A stretch of 64,000 nucleotides of DNA from Pseudoips prasinana. Taxonomy: Eukaryota > Arthropoda > Insecta > Lepidoptera > Nolidae. Shown here piece by piece: positions 45,432 to 55,898 of the stretch. The notes under the pieces were generated by a model. That model was not told the DNA's origin. It did not search any database and saw only the letters and a program-made list of their open reading frames with translations. Location of the stretch: positions 32,028,001 through 32,092,000 of the forward strand of contig OX621255.1 in the NCBI GenBank assembly GCA_951640165.1, given 5' to 3'. The translations under genes and the position numbers were made by a program. How positions within the stretch are numbered: position 1 is the stretch's first letter; each line of letters starts with the position of its first letter.

Positions 45432-45670
45432 CGGCGCATTGGATCCGTTGGTAGCATTAAAGCGCGACCGTCGTTATAAACACAAGGTCCGCCATAATAA
45501 TAACATTTAATTTGTACCTTAATATAGACAGAACCATTCGACAATATGTAGTAAAAATATAGGTAAAATTGAAAATTTTGATAATTAAACCTACACATGA
45601 TCCTCGGCAATAACTTAATTTAAGTTAGTTAAATATCGTTACTGTAATAAAATAAATCTTGTTGTAAAAA
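45432..45670 (+). repeat. Repeat K, partial sense copy
   Basis: Starts at the CGCATTGGATCC word where several other partial copies also start. It is diverged and ends in an A-rich tail that abuts the next, inverted copy. Confidence 0.75.
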
Positions 45671-45681
45671 AAAATAAATAA

Positions 45682-46338
45682 AAAAGGTTTTTATTCACGT
45701 AGACTTTAAAAAAGCGCTTGTAAATAGTCAGAACATGTTTGTAGTAATATAGTTGTATACATTAGATATTATTTCTAGTAACATAGATATTTAGGTACAT
45801 CTTGTATGAAAACAGTTATAAAATTTATTTTATTACAGAAATGATATTTAGCTAGCTCGTATCAAGTTATTGTCAAGAGATTATGTTTAATTATCTAGTT
45901 TAAGTCTAATATTTTTACTACATATTGTCAATGGTTCTGTCTATATTAAAGGTATTATTATTATGACGGACCTTGTGTTAATAACGACGGTCGCGCTTTA
46001 ATGCTACCACCGGATCCAATGCGCCCCAACTGAGAAGACCCAGCGAAACAAACTCAGTGGGTTCATCTACTACCGGTTTCAACACGACCCAGTTGAGACG
46101 GTCCGGCGAAACATACTCAAGCGGGCATGAACACGGGATTTGGTCCAATTAGAGTAATTATTGAGTAGGCAAACACAATATATGCTCGATCGGTTGTCTG
46201 AATGCTTATTATTTTAGATTATATTTAGGTATACAAAAGAAAAACTTCGAAACAATAACATTATTCATTTTGAGACAGAGTCAATAATTTTAAATTAAGT
46301 ATATGATAGCAATCATTTACAGATAGTTCACGTAACAC
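45682..46338 (-). repeat. Repeat K, long copy 2
   Basis: Same two ends as 7610-8266 and only a handful of visible substitutions over 657 bp. Confidence 0.88.
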
Positions 46339-46499
46339 AGCAGATCAGTCATGTCTATATGGCTACAAGATCTCCAGCGAGCAATGTGCAGGTAGGAAGT
46401 GAGAGCCAGACGTCTTTGTCATCGATGTACTCTTTAGTGGTGTAATAACCCCTAGCCATAAGTACACGTTTAATATGTGTTTTAACACTTGTAAATTAT

Positions 46500-46628
46500 T
46501 ATCCTTTTACCTAAATATCATATGTACCTAGAAATAATTATAAATTAATTATATATTACTACGAATATGTTCTGACTATTTACAAGCCCTTTTTTAAAGT
46601 CTACGTGAATAAAAACCGTTTTTATTTT
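46500..46628 (+). repeat. Repeat K, 3' fragment
   Basis: Ends ATTTACAAGCCCTTTTTTAA, then AGTCTACGTGAATAAAAAC. Strongly diverged in its first half. Confidence 0.65.
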
Positions 46629-46633
46629 ATTTT

Positions 46634-46708
46634 ATGTCCTGGGTGGGAATCGAAGCTACGACCTGCAGCGTGAAAGGCGTATCTACCAACCACGCCAACC
46701 GGCTCGTC
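46634..46708 (-). mobile_element. SINE-2 head fragment
   Basis: GGTGGGAATCGAAGCTACG to CACGCCAACCGGCTCG. Confidence 0.7.
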
Positions 46709-46831
46709 GTTCGTTTATGGTGCTGACAGATAGAAAGATAAGATTTATATGGACAAATAGAAGATAACAACGAATCCTTATACTAAAGTATTGATTGATG
46801 ATGATCGAATGACGTCCACGGCTGGACAAAG

Positions 46832-47133
46832 CGCGACCGTCGTTATTAACACAAGTTCCGTCATAATAATAATACCTTAATATAGACAGAACCATTGACA
46901 ATATGTAGTAAAAATATTAGACTTAAACTAGATAATTAAACATAATCTCTTGACAATAACTTGATAAGAGCTAGCTAAATATCAATGCTATAATAAAATA
47001 AATTTTATAAATGTTTTCATACAATGTGTACCCAAATATCTATGTTACAAGAAATAATAATGTATACAACTATATTACTACAAACATGTTCTGACTATTT
47101 ACAAGCGCTTTTTTAAAGTCTACGTGAATAAAA
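46832..47133 (+). repeat. Repeat K copy fused to a LINE-W tip
   Basis: GCGCGACCGTCGTTATTAAC to TCTACGTGAATAAAAAAAAA. It is directly preceded at 46797-46831 by the antisense LINE-W tip GACGTCCACGGCTGGACAAA. Confidence 0.8.
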
Positions 47134-47149
47134 AAAAAAGGCAACACCC

Positions 47150-47310
47150 AACAGATTTCCGCAATGGAGTTGTGTCAATCATTTGGAGGTATATGTCTTA
47201 ATCGCCACGCCTACGCGCCTGGCAGACGGGTTGGCGATGGTCATAGTATGTACACAGGGAGACGCTCCTGCCCGTTCTCTGATAGATATTCCCTTTTACG
47301 CCGTTTACCA
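47150..47310 (-). repeat. Repeat X fragment
   Basis: Antisense of GCCAACCCGTCTGCCA and AGAGAACGGGCAGGAGCG, with indels. Confidence 0.6.
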
Positions 47311-47489
47311 CACAGTAAATTGATTGATTAATTTAAACCAAAACTAGCTCTGACTGTTAAGTTTTAATTTAATAGCATTATTCGTAATGCAAAGCGTAAT
47401 TTGGAAGGTATTTTCAATACTATATTTAATTTATTTTGTCACAGGTAATTATTCATGTTTTTATAAAATAATAAATAAAATAAAATAAT

Positions 47490-47660
47490 AAATAAAAAAG
47501 GTTTTTATTCACGTAGACTTAAAAAAAGCGCTTGTAAATAGTCAGAACATGTTTGTAGTAATACCTACAGTTATTATTTCTAGCTACATATTACAGATAT
47601 TTAGGTACACGGAATGTTAAAACATTTATACAATGTATTTTATAATATACTTATCTACTT
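47490..47660 (-). repeat. Repeat K, 3' fragment
   Basis: Closer to the 10262 copy (ends TTTAGGTACACGGAATGTTA) than to the long copies, so there are at least two subfamilies. Confidence 0.75.
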
Positions 47661-47699
47661 TTTCATTTGTTGCACACCTACTATTTTTACAATAATTAC

Positions 47700-47828
47700 A
47701 GCTCCTATCCATCCAAAGGTTGTCTAGAAAAGACCGCCCATTGTACATGATTGTGTTATTAGTGTCCTATGAATTTGTCATGTGTGAGTGTGTACAATAA
47801 AGAGTAGATATTCTATTCTATTCTATGA
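47700..47828 (+). repeat. LINE 3' UTR end (family Z)
   Basis: CCATCCAAAGGTTGTCTAG to TGTACAATAAAGAGTAGATA with an ATTCT-repeat tail. Confidence 0.7.
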
Positions 47829-47871
47829 ACATATATCAGTCGGCCATATTTCTAGAAAACAAGCTCCGAAT

Positions 47872-47992
47872 GTGTCTCGTTCTTAACTTAATGTAGAACG
47901 CCTACTCCGGATTAGTAGAGGCTGCTGGTTCGAGACCTGCCGGACGATTGAATCAATTTTTTCTCATTTTTGGCATTATGGTGAAAACCATA
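47872..47992 (+). mobile_element. SINE-5 copy
   Basis: AGAACGCCTACTCCGGATT, B box GGTTCGAGACC, tail TTTTCTCATTTTTGGCATT. Confidence 0.7.
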
Positions 47993-48007
47993 ATAGTCAT
48001 ATAATTT

Positions 48008-48592
48008 TTTAGGGTTCAGTAGCCAAATGGCAAAAAACGGAACCCTTATAGATTCGTCATGTCTGTCTGTATGTCCGTCCGTATGTCACAGCCACTTTTT
48101 TCCGAAACTATAAGAGCTGTACTGTTGAAACTTGGTAAGTAGATGTATTCGGTGAACCGCATTAAGATTTTTACACAAAAATAGAAAAATAACAATAATT
48201 TTGGGGGATCCCCACACATAGAACAAAAATTCAAAATAAAAAATTTCATCGTACCCATACATGTCTATGGATAGGTCTTCAACAATGATATGAGGTTCTA
48301 ATGTCATTTTTTTCTAAACTGAATAGTTTGCGCGAGAGACACTTCCAAAGTGGTAAAATGAGTGTCCCCCCTTTAACTTCTAAAATAAGAGAATGATCAA
48401 AAAAAAAAATAATATGATGTACATTACCATGGAAACTAACAACTAAAATTGGTTTGAACGAGATCTAGGAAGAAGTTTTTTTTAATACGTCATAAATCGA
48501 AAACCGAAATTTGCTTTCATTTAGTCAACTGAAATACTTGCTGCTACGGAACCCTTCATGGGCGAGTCCGACTCGCACTTGGCCGGTTTTAT
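48008..48592 (+). repeat. Repeat P, long copy
   Basis: From TTAGGGTTCAGTAGCCAAAT to GCTACGGAACCCTTCATGGG, then CGAGTCCGACTCGCACTTGG. The ends carry GGTTC..TAGC and GCTACGGAACC as inverse words. It is about 585 bp, non-coding, a common lepidopteran repeat type. Confidence 0.8.
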
Positions 48593-48698
48593 TATGTATT
48601 GGACCTACCTCCCTACCTTTGTTCAGCATTCAGCAATAACAGGTTCGAGGTTACTGAGATCATCGAAAAATTTACGAATACGAGTACCAATGCACTTC

Positions 48699-48746
48699 AC
48701 AACATTCTTAGACCATACCGTAAAAGGTATGGTCTAAGAATGTTGT
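48699..48746. repeat. Perfect 21-bp inverted duplication
   Basis: Arms 48699-48719 and 48726-48746 (containing CATTCTTAGACCATACC) around loop GTAAAA. Confidence 0.9.
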
Positions 48747-49312
48747 ACAAGCTGCTGATTGTGGAATGAAATAATGGTGAAGAGCTACTATCTTTCTCTT
48801 TAACGTAAAACTACAATATATCTTCTTCTCCTATGACCTGCCTTATTATTATATATATTTATATATTACTATATACTCCTGGTCCATTCAACGGTTGGTT
48901 GGACGAGATCGCACCTAGCGATAACATGATGATTTATTCGTGGATGATGCCTCATTCCATTGTGTGTTGTTGTTGATTGGCTTACAGTCGTGGGTGATAG
49001 GATGCGTTTAGGCACTATTTTACAGTTTCAATACAAACAAAATCTACAAGCTGTTTTGATATCATAGTTTATAAACCTGTTATCAATAAGATAAGATAAT
49101 ATAAAATTTGTGAAACATTGACTTTGAACAGTGGTGAGTACGCAGCCTAGGAGGATACATTATCTACTAGGTATGTTGTTAATATATTATTGTTATCCAA
49201 TTCATTAGCACCGATTAATTCATTCAACAATAACAAGTGGTGTATAATTTAAATTGAATATTCAAACGGAGATTCTTGTGTTTGTGACAGAGTGGTGTTA
49301 ATCAAGAACAAT

Positions 49313-49522
49313 GGTTGGTAAATAGTTGCTTGGTACAGAGTGGCAGATATTTGTATGCATGAGCATGTCTGTTTGTCCTGAATCTGTGTGTAATTATCTA
49401 TATAAGAATGTATTTACAAAAGAAAGAAGTATATGTAGTATATCAGTTATCTGGTTTCGATAGTGCAAACTCTGCTTTGTTTGAGGTCAGGTGGCCGTGT
49501 GTGAATAATGTCCCAGGATATG
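49313..49522 (+). mobile_element. SINE-2 copy, degraded head
   Basis: Body ATGAGCATGTCTGTTTGTCC to GTGAATAATGTCCCAGGATA. The B box is lost. Confidence 0.75.
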
Positions 49523-49563
49523 TATGTATATACGTTTAAACTTCGTCACAAAATATGTATACA

Positions 49564-49806
49564 GGGGCTCTACCAGCTACGTCGCCGAACATCGATTTCT
49601 TAAATGACGTTCAAATAAATAAAGGTTAAAAATGACTTAATCAATCGTTAAATCGGCTTCAACGTTAACAATCGATTTCGGACCATTTATGACGTCACAT
49701 GTGCTCATGGAAGCCGATTTCACGATTAAGTCATTTTTAACCTTTATTTATTTATTTGAACGCCATTTAAGAAATCGATGTTTGGCGACGTAGCCGGTAG
49801 AGCCCC
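49564..49806. mobile_element. MITE-Q copy
   Basis: GGGGCTCTACCAGCTACGTC.../...TAGCCGGTAGAGCCCC, internally closer to perfect inverted symmetry than the 7327 copy. Confidence 0.85.
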
Positions 49807-50039
49807 AGCTGCTCGTGGAGCGAAGGAACGCTTTGCTCATCTTCTTCAACTCTTTTTCTCTTTAATTTTACATTGGTTTGGCGCTACTATCTAACCCAAT
49901 ATACGTAACAAACATAATGTATAATAAGCTTACCTAGAATGCGGACCCTTGAGGCCGATATAAAGGGCACCTGTTTTTTATCATCTCTGAGGGCTGAAGG
50001 GACGGTATCTGTACTCCACGGGCTGTACCATGGTATCTG

Positions 50040-50368
50040 TTAATTACACTAATATTATAAAGCTGAAAGTTTGTGAGTGTGTATGTTTGTTACTTCTCCA
50101 CGTCTAAACGGCTGGAGCGATTAACACCTAGGCCTAATTAATAAAGTTTAACGCGGGTAAAACCACGGGGCACAGCTAGTGTTAAATAATCACACTAATA
50201 TTATAAAGGTGAAAGTTTGTGAGTGTGTATGTTTGTTACACTTTCACGCAAAAACTACCGGATGGATTTTGATGAAACTTTGTAGCAATATAGCTTATAT
50301 ATCCGAATAACACATAGGCTATAGTTTATCAAGTTTAACGCGGGTAAAACCGCGGGGCACAGCTAGTA
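50040..50368 (-). repeat. Two tandem repeat A-type copies
   Basis: The unit TAATATTATAAAG...GGGGCACAGCTAGT occurs twice head-to-tail (to about 50180 and 50368). The first is internally shortened. Confidence 0.8.
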
Positions 50369-50814
50369 TTTTTATGTTTAACAAATTGGATTTCTCTTTT
50401 GTTTTGTTGGGGTAGATTACCTACGTTTCTTTTTCCTCCATTATTAATCTTACCCTAGTTTATACCCATTTTGTTATAGGCCTTCAATCACCTCCAATTG
50501 TGTAGGCATCGTCTACGCCCTAAGGATCTAATTCTTGCCGTCTTATTTTTTTGATAACATCCATCCGCCTAATTTGCGGCCTTCCGTCTAATGAGGTACA
50601 GAATATAAAGGAGATATCAAATCGGTCATTGACTTATCTACGCGTAAGGTACATAATGTAATAAAAAAAAACTAGTAATACTTATATACGTAGTTTACAT
50701 GGGGGTTTACATAATTCATGGTCTAACCGCTACTGCACCGTCTTCCAGGCATATATAGAGTTGAAAGACAAAGGAACAAGGAATCTGGGTAGGGAGTATA
50801 ACAATGAATACAAC

Positions 50815-51048
50815 AGATCCAAATATTCGCTGTGTGGTGAAGGCGCAGAATATCATGACCCCATCTCATCCCGCGGGAGACGTAGAAATCTTCCCGAGGA
50901 AATACCTACCAGAGAACGGGCAGCAGCGTTTTTCTGTGAACTGCGATCGCCAACCCGTCTGCCAAGCGTGGCGATTATGGCATGTTCCCTCAGTCTTTGG
51001 GGAGGCTTTTGTCCAGCAGTGGACGTAATTTGGCTGACATTGTGAACC
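50815..51048 (+). repeat. Repeat X, reference copy
   Basis: GCTGTGTGGTGAAGGCGCAG, CCCATCTCATCCCGCGGGA, ACCTACCAGAGAACGGGC and CTTTGGGGAGGCTTTTGTCC. The last 45 bp equal the LINE-W 3' tip, suggesting a SINE- or LINE-dependent origin. Confidence 0.75.
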
Positions 51049-51050
51049 AA

Positions 51051-51350
51051 AAGGAATTTGGCTTGGTTAGTGGATGCTTGCCTTTCACGCTGCAGGTTGT
51101 GGTTTCGATTCCCACCCGGGACAGATATTTGAGTGCATGAACATGTCTGTTTGTTCTGAGTCTGGGCGTATTTATCTATATAAGTAAGTATTTACAAAAG
51201 AAAAGTAGAATATATAAGTAGCTATTAGTGTTCCATAGTACAAGCCATGGAGCTATTACTTTGTAATAATGGAGCTATTACAAAGTAAAGATCCATGGCT
51301 TAGTTTGGGATCAGATGGCCGTGTGTGAGCAATGTCCCAGGATATTATTA
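51051..51350 (+). mobile_element. SINE-2 copy with hairpin insert
   Basis: Full copy (B box GGTTTCGATTCCC) in which the CAAGCTCTGCTTAG core is replaced by a hairpin at 51242-51301. Its outer arms are AAGCCATGG/CCATGGCTT and inner arms TTACTTTGTAATA/TATTACAAAGTAA. Confidence 0.8.
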
Positions 51351-51899
51351 TAGATAAATAAATAAAAAGCGACAGCCCTGAAAGCGGATCTTATTAATAA
51401 ATAATCTTTATAATTAAACAACATTGTTAACAGATATTAACGCGACTATTATTTCCCCGACGTTTTGACCAACTAGATCGAAATGTCGTGTCTATAAACT
51501 TGTATAATTATGATACCTGCAAGTTAGAAATGTAAACTTCATAATAATTTTATATTTGTCTAATGATTACGTATGTTTTGTTTGGATAGTAAACAATAAT
51601 AATAGTAAGCTATAATTTATTAGCGGTGTAGAAAATAAATCGAATGATCTGGAAGAAATTATGTAAGTACAGTAGGCACCTACTCGCACTAATTAGAAGA
51701 CTAATCAATAAATATAATCGATCACGTATTACTATCGGAGGGAGCGGCTGTCATCTGATTGCGGGAAACAAACAGCCAGACGTTACTACACATATAACAA
51801 TCAGTCGGACGTTGGAATATTTTGAGGTAGCTGTGATATGATAAGAGAATCCGTTTCAATATTTGCTGGGTAGGTTTCCCACACTGTTTGGAACATGGC

Positions 51900-52125
51900 G
51901 TTACAGGGAGCACTGGAGCAGTATTCCCGCGTACCCAGGGCTCCCCCAAGACCCCAAGACAAGTCCACCCACATCGCCCGCAGGTTAGATTTAGTCGATG
52001 CGAGTCCAACATACTCTCAACTCTGCGCCTCCTCAAAAGTCGACTGGGAGTTAATGCCTTTGGCATTAAGTTCTCCCCTGTACAATTTTGTGCATAAAGT
52101 TTTGAAATATATAAAATAAAATCCC
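51900..52125 (+). repeat. LINE 3' UTR end
   Basis: TGCCTTTGGCATTAAGTTCTC then TTGTGCATAAAGTTTTGAAA. The preceding GC-richer 130 bp (CACTGGAGCAGTATTCCCG...) has open frames on both strands but no recognisable domain. Confidence 0.5.
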
Positions 52126-52191
52126 CCTACCTAAGCAAAAAAAAAATGTAGACGGTGGTAAAAATACAGAAACATGTCAGTCTTTGTTGGG

Positions 52192-52945
52192 TATTTTTTA
52201 TATTCTAGGACATTATTCACACACGGCCACCTGATCCCAACCTAATGGAAACCAGATAACTGATATACTAATAAGCATTCAGACAACCGATCGAGCATAT
52301 ATTGTGTTTGCCTACTAAATAATTACTCTAATTGGACCAAATCCCGTGTTCATGCCCGCTTGAGTATGTTTCGCCGGACCGTCTCAACTGGGTCGTGTTG
52401 AAACCGGTAGTAGATGAACCCACTGAGTTTGTTTCGCTGGGTCTTCTCAGTTGGGGCGCATTGGATCCGGTGGTAGCATTAAAGCGCGACCGTCGTTATT
52501 AACACAAGGTCCGTCATAATAATAATACCTTTAATATAGACAGAACCATTGACAATATGTAGTAAAAATATTAGACTTAAACTAGATAATTAAACATAAT
52601 CTCTTGACAATAACTTGATACGAGCTAGATAAATATCATTTCTGTAATAAACTAAATTTTATAAATGTTTTCATACAAGATGTACCTAAATATCTATGTT
52701 ACTAGAAATAATATCTAATGTATACAACTATATTACTACAAACATGTTCTGACTATTTACAAGCGCTTTTTTAAAGTCTACGTGAATAAAAACCTTTTTT
52801 ATTTATTATTTTATTTATTTTACTACATATACTACTTACTTTATTCAGGACAAATATACATGTTTATGCACACAAATATCTGTCCTGAGTGGGAATCGCA
52901 GCCACGACCTGCGGCGTGAAAGGCAAGCGTCTACCAACCACTTTC
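52192..52945 (-). mobile_element. SINE-2 copy split by repeat K
   Basis: SINE tail at 52192-52267 and head at 52819-52945 (GTGGGAATCGCAGCCACGAC). The insert is a sense repeat K. Confidence 0.8.
52268..52818 (+). repeat. Repeat K copy, about 550 bp
   Basis: Missing about 110 bp of the 5' end of the long form. Starts AATAAGCATTCAGACAACCG and ends TACGTGAATAAAAACCTTTT. Confidence 0.85.
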
Positions 52946-52960
52946 TCGGAGCTTCCGTTT

Positions 52961-53090
52961 TATTAATCAGCCGTATTCATAACTACTGTGGCATTTCCCT
53001 TATCGGCCTTAAGCACTAAATATCTTCAATGCTTGATGCCCTTCTGCAGAGAAATTGCCCCTTGGAAGCTTTGTCTTTCGCAATATAAGT
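52961..53090 (-). pseudogene. Penelope-like element RT scrap
   Basis: The minus strand reads VLKADKGNATVVMNTAD then a stop. DKG.ATV.M is a signature near the start of the Penelope-like RT region. Flanking codons are decayed. Confidence 0.6.
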
Positions 53091-53129
53091 ACGACATCTT
53101 GTCTTAGCGCCTCAGCGTCGCTCATAGCC

Positions 53130-53365
53130 GGATGCACTCACCGATCCGAGATTGGCAAGGTTAAGCAACTTGGGTCGCGGTCAGTCCATTGATGGGTGAC
53201 CACCAAGGTTGTCTAATTTCTGAGCGTCTCCTCGCCTTGGAGGGCACGTTAAGCTGTTCCGGTTGCAGCTATGAGGCAACAGTCGTTAAGCCATGTCAGT
53301 AGCCTATTGGGCAGCTTGAACAATACTGACACTAGGGCAACCAATGAGACCGGAGAGAGCATCTA
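53130..53365 (+). mobile_element. 5S rRNA-derived SINE (SINE3 type)
   Basis: GGTTAAGCAACTTGGGTCGC and GGTCAGTCC..TGGATGGGTGACC-like words match the internal promoter half of 5S rRNA, followed by a non-5S body ending ACCGGAGAGAGCATC. It ends 105 bp upstream of the first poxin exon found. A reversed copy is at 54840. Confidence 0.8.
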
Positions 53366-53469
53366 CCTATGAGCGCGATAATATAATACTAACGCTATTA
53401 GCCAAAGCATTGAAGTCAAAGAATACTTAGCTGTAATGAAGTTAATTTGAGTGCTTTTCTACCTTGCAG

Positions 53470-53622
53470 AAATCAGTCATGTCTCAGCGCACCGTACTGA
53501 ATGAGAGCTACAAGGGGCTGGTGGAGGCGGTCTCCATCCCCGCACAGATCCACGAGAGAGACGGCAGGAAGTACGCCAGCTTCGGGTCCACGGTGCCCAT
53601 TCACTGCTGTACGCCTGAAGAG
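53470..53622 (+). CDS. Poxin-family cGAMP nuclease, exon with start codon
   Basis: First of four exons of a protein I assign to the poxin family (2'3'-cGAMP nucleases related to baculovirus P26 and vaccinia B2, with cellular homologues in Lepidoptera). The acceptor TTTCTACCTTGCAG shows at least one upstream exon exists. ATG at 53479 would give a 241-residue protein, close to the usual 220-240. An in-frame AAATCAGTC precedes it, so a longer N-terminus is possible. It encodes residues 1-48 with YASFGSTVPIH. His25 and His42 are candidates for the family's catalytic His. Donor GAG|GTAGGA, phase 0. In the cell the enzyme would act on the cytosolic second messenger of cGAS-STING signalling; activity here is inferred. 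Confidence 0.78.
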
Positions 53623-53844
53623 GTAGGAACCCCGCGTAGTGAAACACGTGCGGGTTGATTTACTCATTGGCTTGACTAGTAAAATTCGAGAAGCTGATTA
53701 AAATAGAATAGAATAGTTTAGAATAGATATGATATAATAGATCAACCAGATCTACGTAACAGCTGCTCAAGTGTTAAGTTTAGCATGGATCTGACTAAGT
53801 ATATATAACTGTTTTTAATTCTCAAGTAGGTATGTTTGTTCATG

Positions 53845-53900
53845 AGGGGAGGCCTTTGTCCAGCAGTGGACGTCTTTTGGCTGATATGATGATGTTTGTT
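53845..53900 (+). repeat. LINE-W 3' tip in poxin intron 1
   Basis: GGGGAGGCCTTTGTCCAGCA, then GTGGACGTC and a GATATGATGATG end. Confidence 0.7.
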
Positions 53901-53924
53901 TATGTTTTAACATTTTATTAGTAA

Positions 53925-54604
53925 CTAGCTATGATTCGCGGTTTCACCCGCGTTAAAGTAGTTTTGGCATAAAAGAGTAACATACATACATCCATTCATC
54001 TATACTCACAAACGTTCGCATTTATAATATCTCTGTTGGGGCGCATTGGATCCGGTGGTAGCATTAAAGCGCGACCGTCGTTATTAACACAAGGTCCGTC
54101 ATAATAATAATACCTTAATATAGACAGAACCATTGACAATATGTAGTAAAAATTTAGACTTAAACTAGATAATTAGATAAACATAATCTCTTGACAATAA
54201 CTTGATACGAGCTAGCTAAATATCATTGCTATAATAAAATAAATTTTATAAATGTTTTCATTCAATGTGTACCTAAATATCTATGTTACTAGTAATAATA
54301 ATGTATACAACTATATTACTACAAACATGTACTGACTATTTACAAGCGCTTTTTTAAAGTCTACGTAAACAAAAACCTTTTTTATTTTATTTAATAGCTC
54401 GCAGATAGTAAATTTTCATACTTACTTGACACTTATTGTCATATTCTGGACAATTCACACAATATCTTTATAAATTGTAGCCTATGTGTTATTCCGAGCT
54501 AAGCTATATTATTGTAAAATTTCATTAAAATCCATTCAGTAGTTTTTACGTGAAAGAGTAACAAACATCCATCCATCCATAATTACAAACTTTTGCGTTT
54601 ATAA
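53925..54604 (+). repeat. Repeat A-type pair with repeat K inserted
   Basis: AACTAGCTATGATTCGCGG to the CATTTATAATATC end at about 54030, then a repeat K copy (54033-54390), then a second repeat A-type tail (TTTTTACGTGAAAGAGTAAC to GCGTTTATAATCC). Confidence 0.7.
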
Positions 54605-54839
54605 TCCTTATTAGGATGAATAAGTTGAAATAATTAATAAAACGGTTTCATATAATGAGGTACGTTTAAATAATCTACACTTAACTACTGTATTCATATT
54701 GAAAGTAAAAGTAAATAAATAATGGTAAAAATAAAAATCGAACAGTTATAAATCCTGTGCCTATTCTATTTTCTGGATAGATGATGATAAATAATGATAA
54801 TGATAAATAAATATCTTGAGACAACGTACTTACTTATCG

Positions 54840-55128
54840 TATGGGCAGTGGTTAACCTAGTGTCAAAGTTGTTCAAGCCGCCCAGTCTAATGACTGACAG
54901 CTTATCGTGCTGTCTGAAGCAGGCAGATGATCAGTTTATTTTTAACTTATAATCTGTTTTTAACTTATAAGTCCTAGGACTTTGAGCGGATAAGTTGTAG
55001 GATAATTGGCGTGGTAAGTGTGCACTCCAATGATCCTAGTCCTGTGTAATTGAAGCTTACAGCTCAGAAATTAAACCATTTTGGTGGTCACCCATCTATG
55101 GACCGCGAGCATAGTTGCCTAATCTGGC
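54840..55128 (-). mobile_element. 5S rRNA-derived SINE, reverse copy
   Basis: On the right side, antisense of TGGGTGACCACC and GGTCCATAG. On the left, antisense of the body CAGTCATTAGACTGGGCGGC. It is more diverged than 53130. Confidence 0.65.
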
Positions 55129-55440
55129 TGAAAGACGTCCACTGCTGGACAAAGGGCTCCCCAAAGATCTCCACAATTGCCGGTCTTGCGCTATCCGCAA
55201 CCAGCGATTTCCAGCGACCCTCACAAGCTCATCAGTCCTTCTTGTAGGGGACCTGCCCACCGTCTTCCGGTTCGTGGTCGCCACACGAGAACCTTTCTGC
55301 CCCAGCGGCCGTCGGCTCTACGAGCTATGTGCCGCCCACTGCCACTTCAGCTTGGCAATTCTTACGGCTATATCGTACATAGGCCTCCCCCAAAGATCTT
55401 CACATTTGCTAGTCTTGCGCTAAGCGCATCAAGCCCTAAA
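55129..55440 (-). pseudogene. LINE-W 3' fragment, locally duplicated
   Basis: Antisense GACGTCCACTGCTGGACAAA, CTTCCGGTTCGTGGTCGCC and TTTCTGCCCCAGCGGCCGTC. From 55380 the CCTCCCCCAAAGATCTTCAC segment is repeated. Confidence 0.75.
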
Positions 55441-55551
55441 AAAATCTAGAAACGTCCTAATGTATGGTACCTCTTGGACGGCTACACTAATGAACGTATG
55501 CTACGATTACATTAAACATGTTGAGTAGATTGTATCTTACCATTGGTACAG

Positions 55552-55665
55552 GTGGCGAAGTTCGCCAACACTACTCACCACTACTGCGACATCTTCACGG
55601 AACAAGTGCTGGCTCCGCTCGGCGAGCTGGTTTACGTCAGGATCGACGAGAACACTGCAGAGAAG
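55552..55665 (+). CDS. Poxin-family protein, exon 2 of 4
   Basis: 114 bp, phase 0 at both ends (acceptor TTGGTACAG, donor AAG|GTTAGC). It encodes residues 49-86 with ANTTHHYCDIFTEQVLAPLG and LVYVRIDENTAEK. By position it should supply early beta-strands of the trypsin-like fold. GC-rich codon use contrasts with the flanking repeats. Confidence 0.8.
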
Positions 55666-55759
55666 GTTAGCTAAAAAGTTCAATACATCTACTATCATAA
55701 CTCGCTTTGAGAGATTCCTCATTTGTTGTTCTTTTTCACAATTACTCGAGAAAGAGTTC

Positions 55760-55898
55760 TGTGCCTCTAGCACGAGTTCCGCAGTTTGCTTACTCGATCA
55801 CACGTACAGTTTCCTCCCATACATTGAGCACCAGCGCCTCTCGCGGAAACTATTAAGAACTAAAACTCTGTATGGGACGAAACTGTACGTGTGGTTCA
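55760..55898. mobile_element. MITE-H, partial copy in poxin intron 2
   Basis: One full arm (TGTGCCTCTAGCACGAGTTC to AACTATTAAGAACTAAAAC) and a truncated second arm ending GAAACTGTACGTGTG. It starts 94 bp after exon 2. Confidence 0.8.

Noticed and set aside
53130..53220. 5S rRNA gene
   Set aside because: Only the internal part resembles 5S; the 3' continuation is a SINE body and a second diverged copy exists.
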